A stretch of DNA of 64,000 nt from Knufia peltigerae (lineage: Eukaryota > Ascomycota > Eurotiomycetes > Chaetothyriales > Trichomeriaceae), in contig JAPDRN010000025.1 in assembly GCA_030247855.1 (NCBI GenBank), forward strand, positions 124,001 to 188,000, read 5' to 3'. The notes under the pieces are model-generated. The model saw nothing but the letters and a program-made list of their open reading frames with translations, had not been told where the DNA came from and ran no database searches. Of this stretch, positions 53,646 through 64,000 are shown piece after piece (the first letter of the stretch is position 1; each line of letters opens with the position of its first letter). Position numbers and translations under genes: made by a program.

Positions 53646-54664
53646 GCAGACATGCAGAGGACCTACGAAGCGTGACACTGCTTGGCCGGTGAGTAGTCTT
53701 CAATCTGCAACGACATTGCTTGTCCTTGGGCCGCCTGATTCCATGATTGTGAAGTCTTTGAATTGGGTAATGGAAGAAATCGAACACTTGTCATTTCGGT
53801 GGATGTATTGTGGTTGACCGGTGACAAGGATGAAATCGGGTAACTCAGACGGTATATTCAACGTCAGATACAAGTACCAGAGAGACATAGAACTTGGGCA
53901 ACCACAACTGTCAATCTCGAACAAAAGCGGCCCCACCAGTATTTTCCTCATTGACTTAGACGACTACGATGATTTAGGGTAGAAGAAATTTGTATAAGAC
54001 CGGACACTCAAGTCTGGAATTGAGGCGGTAGACGGAATGAAACTGAGCAACCCAAAAGGGGACGATGGCATAGGCACAGACACAGGCAACGTCGACGATG
54101 GCAGATGCCATTTTGGGATCCCACGAGGAAAGCCTATCCAAGCGGAGATTGATGATGATCCAGAGGAGTGAATTGAGGGAATCATCACTCCTGCATCTTA
54201 CCCGGCCGGTCAGCAGTCAGGGACATTGTCAAGCTGTACGGTGCAACAGGTTGTGTGTGCGAGAATTCACTCGTAAAAGAGTCGGGGGGGGAAGGGGTCG
54301 GGTAAAATTACGCCACAGGGTTTAGTTCGTATCAAGACACACCCAGAGCAGGGAGTAACTCCACACGTACCTTGCAGTAGATATTGTGCCTGGTCAAGGA
54401 CCCTCTTGCCCACAGAGAGAGAAAAAGAAGAGGAAGGAAGAGGAACATATGATTCGCTCCACCCCGTGATAGAGTGGCTTCCTTGTTACTCACCAACCAA
54501 CCGACAAGAGCGAACGAGCACAATCAAAAAAACCATGATATATATGTTGTGAGACCGACTGGGGCGAGTGTTTCATCTATGAGTACACTTGTCTTGTCGT
54601 CGCTGTGTCAACAACAACGATACCAACTTGTTCCAACACTCGACATCACAGCCACACAACCGCA
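53646..54664. other. Intergenic region upstream of the aldehyde dehydrogenase
   Basis: About 1 kb between two plus-strand genes. It contains a G-rich run near 54281-54300 and one HGATAR match (TGATAG, 54467-54472). No gene is supported. Confidence 0.4.
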
Positions 54665-56258
54665 ATGTCCTCTTTCTCGGCTTCGTCCCTGAAGGACCCG
54701 AGTCTCTTCGTCGTCGACAAGACTTACATTGCCGGACGATGGGTGTCTGCCAAGTCAGGACAGACGTTCGAGGTCAAGAGTCCGACGACCGACGAGGTCA
54801 TCGGGGCGGTTCCGGAGTCAGGGTTGGAGGATCTGAACGACGCCATCGAAGCCGCGTCTGGTGCATTGGAAGGTTGGAAGCGTCTGTCCGGCCGGCAGCG
54901 AGGGAGGATTCTCCGCAGGGTGTGTGAGCTCCTGACGGAACATCAAGAGGACCTCAGTACCATCATCACCCTGGAGAACGGCAAGGCCAAAGCCGACGCC
55001 ACAGGAGAAGTAATGTGAGTTCTCCGTTTCTGATCTTGACTGGCCGACGACGACGAGACCTTTACGGTGTGAACCAAAAAGAAATGAGGTTGGCGTACTG
55101 ACACACAAACTCCTCCCCAGACTGTCGGTCAACTTTTTCGAATGGTATTCCGAAGAGGCGGCAAGGATCTATGGAGACGTGATCCCGAACAGTAACCCCA
55201 ACTCTCGAACTCGAGTCGTCAAGGAACCCATCGGCGTGTGCGGCCTCATCACGCCGTGGAATTTCCCCCTGGCCATGGGCGTACGCAAGATCGCCGCCGC
55301 TCTGGCGGCGGGATGTACGATAGTGCTCAAGTCGGACGGACTGACTCCCTTCTCATCCAACGCTTTGGCCGTGATAGGCGAGCGTGCCGGCATCCCCAAG
55401 GGAGTCTTCAATATTGTGACGGCAGGCGCTCGAAACACCCCCCAAATCGGCCTAGCCCTCTGTGAGTCGGACATTGTCAAGAAGATCTCGTTCACAGGAT
55501 CGACGAGGGTCGGCAAGCTGCTGTATCAACAATCTGCACAAACCCTGAAGAAGCTCAGTCTCGAACTCGGCGGTAACGCAGCGTTTATCGTCTTTGACGA
55601 TGCGGATCTCGAAACCGCCATCTCCAGTCTACTCGTCGCCAAGTTCAAGGTCACGGGCCAGACGTGCGTGTGCGCGAATCGAATCTTTGTCCAGCAAGGC
55701 ATCTATCAGAAATTCAGTCAAAGATTGATCGAGGAGGTCAAGAAGTTTCGAGTTGGGAATGCACTCGGCGTCACTGACGGATCCATCACTCACGGACCAC
55801 TTACCAACGGCACTGAAAAGGTGGAATCTCACATCAAGGACGCAGTCAGTAAAAAAGCGAAAATCCTGCTGGGCGGCAACAAACTTCCATCTTTGGGTCG
55901 GAATTTCCACGAACTTACCATACTCGGCGACGTCGACGATACCATGCAAGTCACCAAGGAAGAAACCTTTGGGCCAGTCGCGGCCCTCCTGAAATTCTCT
56001 TCAGAGGAAGAAGTCATCAAGAGGGCCAACAACTCGGAAGTAGGTCTGGCGTCTTATGTCATGACGACGGACCTCGCAAGGTCGTACCGCGTGAGTGAGA
56101 GGCTGGAGACCGGCATGGTGGCCATCAATTCGGGAGTGGTCTCGGACGCCCCGGTCCCATTTGGAGGCGTCAAGCATTCCGGGTTCGGCAGGGAAGGTAG
56201 TAAATATGGACTGGACGACTACCTGACCGTCAAGATGGTCGTGACAGGGGGGTTGTGA
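54665..56258 (+). CDS. Succinate-semialdehyde dehydrogenase-like NAD(P)+ aldehyde dehydrogenase
   Basis: Exons 54665-55014 and 55121-56258 give 495 aa. It oxidises an aldehyde to the acid; the closest pattern is succinate-semialdehyde dehydrogenase, the last step of the GABA shunt. TPWNFPLAM and FTGSTRVGKLL bind the cofactor. The general-base Glu is at about 265 (SLELGG) and the nucleophile Cys at about 299 in GQTCVCANR, the double-Cys form typical of SSADH. KEETFGPVAALLKF and GGVKHSGFGREGSKYGLDDYL complete the family pattern. One oddity is VLKSDG at the cofactor-binding Lys, where Pro normally follows the Lys. No mitochondrial presequence is evident. It lies downstream of the GABA-type permease on the same strand. 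Confidence 0.93.
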
Positions 56259-56989
56259 CGTGGAGACAAGATGACAGAGATGACGACCTACATTGTTGTA
56301 CATCTAAGACAGTGAATCCGTAGAAAAGTCACCATACTCCATAGGGTGCTTGACGGAGTCAGCTCAAAGAATGTTTGAGGGTATGAATGGACAAGTCTAC
56401 CTAGCCATAGGTACGTCTGTCTTCACCAAAGTTGTCAAGATACCCCTGCATAGACGACATTTATGTTTCGCCGTATATAGAGTACGGCGGAGTTCCCTGC
56501 CAGGTAGCACATGCATGCTTTTCATCTGCACTTGTCATCGGCGCGTTGCACTTGAGGCTGCGTCGGCTTGTTGTACTCAGCAGGTTTTCTGGAGGTGGTC
56601 TGGCTGGGTATGCGACACGGACGTACGGCGTACCACCTACTCCTTGAATCATCACAATAAGGCGAACCACAAGGCAGAAGCAAGTAAATCGCCAAGGCTG
56701 ACGTCGTTTGATTTCCGCTGACTTCATAACCCGAATTAAGCTAAAACGAGCGGAGTAAATAATCTTTGGAGCGCGATTCGGATGGCAAGGAGCCCGAGAG
56801 AAGCGAACTGCGTTGAGAATCACACCAGGTCGTCCCATTCCCAAGCCCAAGACCAACATTTTATCTCACCGGTGATACAACTCGAGAACTCCCGGGAGAC
56901 ATGGACGACTTTCGTTATTCTGTCTTGTTTTTCCTGCGTTGATATACCCTGGTACCCTGGCCAACCTTGATTTTCATTTTCGTTCCACC
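56259..56989. other. Intergenic region upstream of the sterol acyltransferase
   Basis: About 730 bp between two plus-strand genes. Short frames on both strands have no family resemblance. No clear element was seen. Confidence 0.4.
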
Positions 56990-58690
56990 ATGGCCGTCGC
57001 CCATTCTGATGGCGATACGGAAGGAAACCTCCTTCGTCCGCGTCCTTTGAGGGCCTTGCCTGAAGCATTGCGGGCAGCCGGTAGTCACGGCCTGAATGGT
57101 TTCACCGAAGCTCCTTCTGGGATTTCGAGGTTAGATTTGCGCTTCCTCCTCCTCCTCCCCAACCGTTTGCGTGGTGCTAAAGTCTAGAATCGCAGTGGTC
57201 GATCGACACCCATACCTCAAGATGCGCCTCCTTCGGTGCAGTCCATTTCCTCCGCTCGGAAGCAGGCTCGAGCCCAGGCTAAACACCGCCTGTACCACAC
57301 GATCGTGTACAAGAACCGAGTCTCTCACTTCGACCCCCGCAGCGACTATCGGGATTTCCGAGGCTTCTTTGTCCTCTTCTGGATCAGTCTGACCATCATG
57401 GTCATCACGACCGGACTGCGGAACATTAAAGAGACAGGATACCCATTGCGGGTACAAGTGTACGAGTTATTGTCGAGGAACGTGGTGTCCATGGCTCTGA
57501 GTGACGCCGTCATGGTCTCGAGCACCGCCTTGAGTCTGGTCATCCAGCGATGGGTGCAGGGTCAGACTGGAATCTTGCGCTGGAAACGGGCAGGGATCTG
57601 GATCCAGAGCATATACCAGGCGGTGTGGCTCATGCTTTGGGTGGAATGGCCGTTCCTGCTCGGCTGGACGTGGACGGCGCAGGTCTTCTTCGCCCTCCAC
57701 ACCCTGACCTTTTTGATGAAGATGCACTCCTACGCCTTCTACAACGGCCACCTCAGCGAGACCCAACGACGCCTGCACGAGCTCGACAAGCCCGAGACCG
57801 CCGACCGGGCGAAAGCCGTCATCTACCCCAGCTCGCCGTCACGGCAGTCGCACGAGAGCGACCCCGACAGTGGCAGCGAAAAGAGCGCCGAGGAATCCCT
57901 GGAAGAGCTCTCCCAGCTCCGGCAGGACCTGGCCACCGAGTTGACCTCCCCCTTGGGCCGGGTCACCTACCCCGAGAACCTGACGCTGGCCAACTACGTC
58001 GACTACATCCTCTGTCCGACGCTGTGCTACGAACTCGAGTACCCCCGGACTCCGCACATTCGCTGGCTCGAACTGTCGCAAAAGACGCTGGCCGTTTTCG
58101 GCTGCATCTTCCTCATGATCACCGTGAGCGAGGAGTTCATCACGCCCGTGCTGGCCGAGTCGGCGGTCCGTCTGCGCAACAGTACCTCGTTCGCCGACAG
58201 TGCGCTGGTGTTGTCGGAGACCACCAGCATGATGTTGTTCCCCTTCATGATCACCTTCCTGTTGGTCTTTTTGGTCATTTGGGAGTACATTCTCGGCGCA
58301 TTCGCCGAAATCACCTGCTTCGCCGACCGACACTTCTACTCGGACTGGTGGAACAGCAGCGACTGGCTCGAGTTCTCTCGGGAGTGGAACATACCCGTCT
58401 ACCACTTCCTCCGGCGCCACGTCTTTTTTTCGTCCAAATCCTACGTCTCGACCCCCATAGCCATGACCATCACTTTCCTGATCAGCGCCCTGGGTCACGA
58501 ACTCATCATGGGCTGCATCACCAAGAAACTCCGCGGTTACGGGTTCGTGGCCATGATGCTGCAACTCCCCATCGTCGCAATCCAGCGGAGCCCCCTGATC
58601 CGAGGTCGGTGGGTCTTCAACAATGCCGCGTTCTGGTTCAGTATGGTTCTCGGTCTCAGCGGCATGTGTAGCTTGTACGTGCTCGTTTGA
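56990..58690 (+). CDS. Sterol O-acyltransferase (ACAT/Are1-Are2, MBOAT family)
   Basis: Exons 56990-57129 and 57196-58690 give 544 aa; the acceptor at CGCAG (57195) is the one that keeps frame. It esterifies ergosterol with fatty acyl-CoA in the ER membrane, feeding lipid droplets. The hydrophilic N-terminus precedes KHRLYHTIVYKNRVSHFDP and FRGFFVLFWI, the family's first conserved block. Multiple membrane helices follow, with a Ser/Glu-rich cytoplasmic loop at about residues 255-295. The diagnostic FYxDWWN motif is at 427-433, and the catalytic His is at about 481 in SALGHEL. Third positions are strongly GC-rich. This is a conserved gene of lipid metabolism. Confidence 0.94.
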
Positions 58691-59491
58691 GGAGACGAGA
58701 GGAGTCGAGACGAGAGAATGAGACATTGTCTCCCCCCCAAAAAACGGATGATGATGTTCATAGTGACGAGTAAGCACCAACGGAAAAACTTGGTGCCCCC
58801 AACACTTTGCGAATGCGGATGCGAATGCGTGTAGGACGAAAGGATGACCAGTCGGCGGACCACTCTTGTTCCTACCTACATAAATCATGCCCTCGGAGCA
58901 GGCATCCTACCCTGCCCGCTGCCTAGCTACAATGAAGGCTGGCTGTTCTAATGTGTAAAACTATTTTTTCGGAAGATTGTCGATATTTTCTTCTTTGGAA
59001 AAGAAGAGTCAAACAATCATCATAAAAGGTACATACCCAGATATACATACGATCTTCTTCGCCGCCTAAAAGATGAAACCAACCTATTGTACGGAACACC
59101 CAGTGACGTTTCTGTCGTCGACAGCACGTAAAAAGATGACAAGTATAATGAACATCTTGCTTGTATTCTGACATTGTACGGACACTGGGTCCCTGACTAA
59201 GCCCATGCGATCAAACACTCCTACTGTAGCTTGTCTGCCAGCACTCTCAACTCCCATGTGGACCGGTAAATGCATTCATCACATACTCCAACATCATGTA
59301 CCTTGAATGACCAAGGGATCGCTTAACGACAAAAAAAACCCACGACATCGCATGGATCTCAAACAATATCCCAACTCCCCAAAAAGCGCAAATAGCCCAC
59401 AGTCATAGTCGTGTTCTCCGTAACTCCAGCCTGGCATTGCCAGAACCAGCTCGAGACACCCGCAATCTGTTAGACTGCAGATAGATTTCCA
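58691..59491. other. Convergent intergenic region
   Basis: About 800 bp between convergent genes (acyltransferase and F-box protein), so mostly 3' untranslated sequence. It is fairly AT-rich near 58940-59050. No gene is supported. Confidence 0.4.
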
Positions 59492-61708
59492 TCACATCAC
59501 AACACAGCCGCCGCTGCGCGCACGGCGTCGTCCACCGTGGGCCGGCCGCGTTGCATAATCCAAACCACTTCCTTCGTCGCCTGTCCCCGTGTCTTGAGCC
59601 GCACCATCCTCATCGTCCCGGACTCGATTTTCTGCTTCACGGGCTCGACGGCGTCTGCGTCTGGAGTTCCATCCGTGGTTAATGACACCCACCTCTTCAC
59701 TCGCCACCATCCAGTCCGCCCACTTCTCTTCCAGACGTGCCGCAGCATTCCACCGGCCAGTTACACATCTCTTATAGTGCTCCTCCACGGTCTGCTGCCA
59801 GCCGTAGAACGCCTTGAGGTGGATGATCTGGCTCGGATAAAGCAGCTCTTGGATCTCGATCACCTTTCTGTACTTCTTCTCATCACCGAGTTCCTCCACT
59901 ACTGTCTGGACGACGGATTTTTTCCGGCCCTGCATGACTCGGCCATTCCCTTGGAGGATCTCGCGAACGCCAGCCCATGTCACGTTGGCGCAATCAAAGG
60001 CGACCAGTTCCAGACCCTTTTTGGGTATCTGCGACCTCTTGGTGGTACTTCCTCGTCTGCGAACTTGTTCTGAAGCTTCCATGAGGACGAGATCTGAGAT
60101 TTTGGTGTTGTCCAGACAAAGAGATTTGATTTCTGGGCATGCCTTCAGCAGAGGGAGCACACCCACATCGCCTATCAGCTCGCAGTATGATATGCTCAGA
60201 TGCTCCAGGGTGCTTGCCGCTCTGGCCTTGGATAGATTGATCAACGTTGCATTCGTCAATTGGTCAACCTCCTCCACCTCTAGATGAGTTAGTCGATGTG
60301 TCGACTGCAGAAGATCCTCCAGCGCGTCGTCCGTCAACGCTGTATTCTGGCAAAGACGAAGCCCTTCCAGGAATGGAACATTATGGGCAAGGGCTCTGAC
60401 GCCCCGGTCGGTAAGACTCCTGCATCTCGAGATATCCAGGTGCCGTAGCCTACGGGGTGGCACAAGGGGTCTGTCGGTGAGCACATCTCGCTCCGGGTCC
60501 AGGCCGTGAACCATTATTTGCAGAGCCTCGTCCGTCAAACTCTCACAGTGCTGAAGGATAAGTCGTTCAAGAGTATTTCTTTGGAAGAGTTCCAGCATGA
60601 AATCCGTATCGTCCAGTCCTCTAACCTCAGAGGCTCGTAGGTCTCTCAAGTTTGGGCATGATTGGATCACTTTTCTGAGACCCTTCGTATCAATCTGAGA
60701 GCACCAGTCGATGTTCAGTAGCTCCAGTTGCGGGCAGTGGCAGGCAATGATTTTCATGGTAGCGTTGTTAATGTTTTGCATACTAGGCATGTTGATATGG
60801 ACGAGCCTCGGATTTCTCAACAGAAAGAAGTGTATAGACGATCGTTCGATTTTGCATCCCTCGATGCTGAAATTCTCAAGATTCCTACATTCTTGGTTTG
60901 TCATTCTCGTCCCTAGACTCAACCACTGGTCGCGCAGCTGGACACATCCTCTCAAGTTGAGATTCTTGACGAACGCTCCGGCCTTGAGCATGATCTTGAT
61001 CAGGGCATCAGATGTTATTTGCTGATAATATGTCTGGCAGTCGAGGCTGGTCCATAACTGCCCGTCAAAGCACATGTCATGCCATTGTTTGGATACTGCA
61101 GATACTCTTATGATTTCTTTCGGTGTTAAGAAACCTAAAATATGTATTCGAAGCTCGTGGGGCATATCTTTCCAAAAATCAAAATTCGGCCGACGCAGGA
61201 AGGGTTTCTCCGAGATCTCAGGCAAGGGTGTAGAGAGGGGTTTGGACGTTCGGATGTCAAGAGGGAGAGAGGCCGTTGCGAGTTCGTTTGATTCGATCAG
61301 GCGTAGCCTGGAGTTGGCTTCGAAGTAGGACTGTTGACTTCCCGGCGTACCAGGAGTGGTTGGTGCGGTGGAGTAGGCATTGGATAGCTGGGGAGTATAG
61401 GAATTCGGTGGTGACAAAGAATACGAGCCGGTGGGAGAACCCAGAGAGACGCAGGAAATTGATGCTCTCTGGCCCGATTTGTAGACCTTTTCGCTCGACC
61501 TCGTCCTCCCCAACTTAGCCAGCGAGGGGGAGGAAGACATGCGCTGCAAGCCTTGAAGCAGTCGATGACGCCCTTTCAGCTTGACCGGCTGGTCGAAGGC
61601 GGTAGTAGCCTCGATCATCGGACTGGCGGGAGTCATCGGCCTTGGTGAGTCGGGCTGGCGTTGAGGTGAAAGAGAAGACATGGTTGTGGTGGCGGAGATT
61701 GGCTCCAT
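59492..61708 (-). CDS. F-box/leucine-rich-repeat protein with C-terminal CaaX box
   Basis: A single exon of 738 aa from the ATG at 61708. Residues 1-170 are Ser/Pro-rich and probably phosphorylated and disordered. The F-box lies at about 178-223 (FWKDMPHELRIHILGFLTPKEIIRVSAVSKQWHDMC). About a dozen Cys-containing LRRs follow, such as LNIDWCSQIDTKGLRKVIQSCPNL and LDISRCRSLTDRGVRAL, as in FBXL2, Grr1 and Pof2 proteins. The C-terminal 100 residues include a basic run (RRRRRRAREAE) and end in GGCVVM, a CaaX motif predicting prenylation. It should be a substrate receptor of an SCF ubiquitin ligase, possibly tethered to membranes. Human FBXL2 has the same F-box/LRR/CaaX layout. Confidence 0.92.
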   Translation of the reverse strand: MEPISATTTMSSLSPQRQPDSPRPMTPASPMIEATTAFDQPVKLKGRHRLLQGLQRMSSSPSLAKLGRTRSSEKVYKSGQRASISCVSLGSPTGSYSLSPPNSYTPQLSNAYSTAPTTPGTPGSQQSYFEANSRLRLIESNELATASLPLDIRTSKPLSTPLPEISEKPFLRRPNFDFWKDMPHELRIHILGFLTPKEIIRVSAVSKQWHDMCFDGQLWTSLDCQTYYQQITSDALIKIMLKAGAFVKNLNLRGCVQLRDQWLSLGTRMTNQECRNLENFSIEGCKIERSSIHFFLLRNPRLVHINMPSMQNINNATMKIIACHCPQLELLNIDWCSQIDTKGLRKVIQSCPNLRDLRASEVRGLDDTDFMLELFQRNTLERLILQHCESLTDEALQIMVHGLDPERDVLTDRPLVPPRRLRHLDISRCRSLTDRGVRALAHNVPFLEGLRLCQNTALTDDALEDLLQSTHRLTHLEVEEVDQLTNATLINLSKARAASTLEHLSISYCELIGDVGVLPLLKACPEIKSLCLDNTKISDLVLMEASEQVRRRGSTTKRSQIPKKGLELVAFDCANVTWAGVREILQGNGRVMQGRKKSVVQTVVEELGDEKKYRKVIEIQELLYPSQIIHLKAFYGWQQTVEEHYKRCVTGRWNAAARLEEKWADWMVASEEVGVINHGWNSRRRRRRAREAENRVRDDEDGAAQDTGTGDEGSGLDYATRPAHGGRRRARSGGCVVM

Positions 61709-64000
61709 GATGTAGAAGTGTTGTATACAATTCGCACTCGACCACGGGTGCACAGCAATAGGCCCCTCACGCGGCGGGGAGTAAGCGTGACGAGGCTAGG
61801 AATATCCTCGTAGTCGTACAAAGGTGCAGTCCGATCTGGAGGGTCAGAAGAGCACAGGATCAGTGTCAATCGTCAGCTGGTGGTGCTGGTTGATACGAGG
61901 CACGCCATTGAGGTCCGGAGGTCAGAGGTCAGGCGACGAGGGGTCTGTATATTGCAAGGGAACAAAGATGTAGCAGCAGCCAAGTAGCCAGGGAGTCAAA
62001 GTAGCATGGAGATCGGCAAAGGACTCGAGTGCATTCGACCAGCTTTGAACAGGCCAAGGACCTTGGACCGAACGAAGTGGAAGTACCGATGCAGGATGAA
62101 AGGTGGCAGGGGTTCAGAGCACCCCTAGCAAGGTATCGTAGAAGCGTATCGGTACAACGACGATGATACGGAGGCGAAAGACAGAAATGGGCAGTGCCAG
62201 ATCTCGGGAGGATGCACCAGGCTGAGGATGGGGAGGTAGTACTCGTAATCGTGGTGGTGGTTGTGGTGGCAGCGGTGGTAAGGATGATAACGGTACTCGC
62301 AGTGTCAAGATAGAGGGTGAGTGGGGGGGTGCCGAAGGAGGGGTAAAAGGGTAAAGGGTAAAGCCCTCCCTCCCTATCAGCTCTAATCACTTGGTATCTA
62401 CACGTATCAGTCGTTGCCGCTACGGAGAATCCCATCGGCCTCTACGCTCCCCCAAGCACAGTAGTGCCCCCAGACAACTACCTTTATGGAGCCTGTACTT
62501 ACAGTAGCTTCAACTGTCACGGCTCAAGATCCATCCTCGTGCGTGGCCAGTACGGAGTACAAGCCAAGCGAGTCCATCGGATGCCCACAACACCCAAGTA
62601 CGGACAGTGCTAAGCGTCCTCGTACGCCGCCTCCAACTCGCTCCTGCTGTCCCTGCGCAATAACCTAGCAACTATTATTGTCACCTGTACCGGACATGTT
62701 TTGGTTCTCGTTACTTGGTATTCGGTACAAAAACAGGGAATCATCCAATCCCTCAAAGTCAGCAGACCAAGGCATCAATGGCCCTTTCGATCCTCGTACG
62801 CCATGGTGACTCTCGGCATTGTCCACCTCGCTTATATGGCTAAATTCACACCCTACGGAGCATGAACGATAAAATACCCGTATACGAGTCCAGAGGAGGA
62901 GGGGCTTTGCGTCTCCCTCGCCGTGGCATCTTGTGGGACAACCGGGCGCGTGTGCTGTAGCTCTTCCGTCGTGGCTTGGACCCTTGTTACCCCAATCGCC
63001 TCAGAGTGGCGTCGCATTATCCTCACTTACCCGAGGGAACGACCTGAATCCATATCAACTTGTGTCGAATCGACGTTCTTTGATGCACCGTTGCTCTCCA
63101 CAAAGCCATCAAGGAAATACCCAAGTGGAGAGAAAGACGTGCAGTGTCCTGGTCTTGCACGCCCACCCGGTCCGCTACGAGTATCCAGAGCCAGACCCGA
63201 TTCAACCCAGCGTCGATGGGCTGGAATCCCGCGTGGCAACCTCTCGCCTGGACTAGCCAGAGAAAGCGAGAGCACAGACATCTGTGGACCTCGGATTCGT
63301 GAACCATGCAGCAGTTCAAGCACCTGGCCCCAGGTTCCCTGTCCAGACCCTCGTCCTGTTACCATCTTGGAGACGCCCCAGCCTCTTGGGCATCGGCGAA
63401 ATGCAAAGCTGTCGCTAGCAGAGGCGTCCCAGAGAGAACACTTCGGGGTATGCTCCAATACAATACCGGTGTGATGAAGAGCTCCGTCCCGAGAGCGGTA
63501 ATGCCCTAGAAAGATCTCTAAAGGCCTCTTGCCCTTGCATTGTGCATCTGACCCTTGTCGAAGCAGGCCATCCTCGAGAGCTGCACGCAAGCTGTACAGT
63601 GTTCATTGGCTTACCATGCTGATAAGATGCGATGTCCTGGTTCTCAGCCTGCCTTCGAGATGTGGCAGAATTCAAAGTGTTCTGTTGGTGTCCTGGGCCT
63701 ATTCATAGCACCAGAAATAAAATCCTGGCTGGAACGATGAATGATATTGATCATGCTGTTCCGCTTAACACAAGCTCACGTTGACGAATATTTGATACAC
63801 GGCTGGCGCGCCTCTTCCGGAGCACAACTGCACCGGGCCTACCGAACGGCGATTTTCGATCTCGACGTTCGATCCCTACCCCATGTATCTTTTCTACAAA
63901 GTCTTCGTCTTGTCGTTCTTGCATCGCAATGTTTCCATGGTGATATCAAGTACCCGCCGTCACCCTCTCCGTCCCAAAGGCTTTTCTTTTATTGCCTCAT
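61709..64000. other. Long region without supported genes at the right edge
   Basis: About 2.3 kb upstream of the F-box gene. Minus-strand frame 61929-62435 starts with ATG but is Thr/Ser low complexity and may be an upstream ORF in a long leader. GGTGGT-type trinucleotide repeats lie near 62250-62282. Frames at 62923-63474 (plus) and 63027-63590 (minus) overlap each other, lack family resemblance and look spurious. No RNA gene was recognised. Confidence 0.4.

Noticed and set aside
61929..62435. 168-codon minus-strand frame upstream of the F-box gene
   Set aside because: It is Thr/Ser low complexity arising from a GGTGGT-type repeat; at most an upstream ORF in a long leader.
62923..63590. Two overlapping frames on opposite strands near the right edge
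   Set aside because: They overlap each other, the plus-strand one lacks an ATG, and neither resembles a known protein.
1..64000. Transposons, CRISPR arrays, rRNA and tRNA genes
   Set aside because: No transposase or reverse-transcriptase motifs, no spaced direct repeats, no rRNA blocks and no convincing tRNA B-box were seen by eye; a tRNAscan run was not possible, so a tRNA could still be missed.

Overview
This window is nuclear DNA of a filamentous ascomycete (Pezizomycotina), most likely a Eurotiomycete or a relative; the exact genus cannot be read from sequence alone. The reasons are about 26 compact genes on both strands, short introns (mostly 46-70 bp) with GTRAGT-like donors and fungal-style branch sites, several Zn2Cys6 regulators, and typical fungal families (a LamB-type lactam-utilisation protein, a Fet3-like multicopper oxidase, a Cms1 homologue, fungal P450 and Baeyer-Villiger enzymes). 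I see no transposon, no RIP-like AT-rich tract, no rRNA or recognisable tRNA, and no prokaryotic feature. Exon structures were worked out by hand from reading frame, splice motifs and family conservation; in every multi-exon gene called with confidence above 0.6 the exon phases sum to an intact frame.

Region 0-7.4 kb is accessory: the last exon of an unidentified gene, a lamB-like gene divergent from an Old Yellow Enzyme-type oxidoreductase, a membrane-anchored multicopper oxidase, and a Zn2Cys6 regulator beside a palindromic CCG-N10-CGG site. Region 7.7-26.8 kb is largely housekeeping: DEAD-box helicase Dbp8, AP-1 gamma adaptin, an SLC35F6-type transporter, pantothenate kinase and Cms1. Interspersed are a P450, a Ser/Pro-rich orphan protein, two small membrane or secreted proteins and an F-box-like protein.

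Region 28-43 kb is accessory again: a Zn2Cys6 regulator divergent from a salicylate-hydroxylase-type flavin monooxygenase, an AAAP amino-acid transporter, a very short Zn2Cys6-like protein that has lost its first two zinc cysteines, a monocarboxylate-type MFS transporter, an 11-bp minisatellite that repeats a consensus 5' splice site, and a CMP/dCMP-type deaminase.

Region 43-56.3 kb is the most suggestive block. It holds a peroxisomal (C-terminal SRL) flavin amine oxidase divergent from a short-chain dehydrogenase, a Zn2Cys6 regulator whose promoter carries a perfect inverted repeat of two GATA sites, a Baeyer-Villiger monooxygenase divergent from an APC/GABA-type permease, and a succinate-semialdehyde-type aldehyde dehydrogenase. 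Uptake, amine oxidation, alcohol/ketone interconversion, ring or chain oxygenation, aldehyde oxidation and a dedicated regulator fit a nitrogen-controlled catabolic cluster for a secondary or cyclic amine; this is inference. With lamB at the left end, the window also carries homologues for lactam to GABA to succinate-semialdehyde metabolism. Region 57-64 kb returns to conserved genes: a sterol O-acyltransferase (Are1/Are2 type) and an F-box/LRR protein ending in a CaaX prenylation box, then 2.3 kb with no supported gene.
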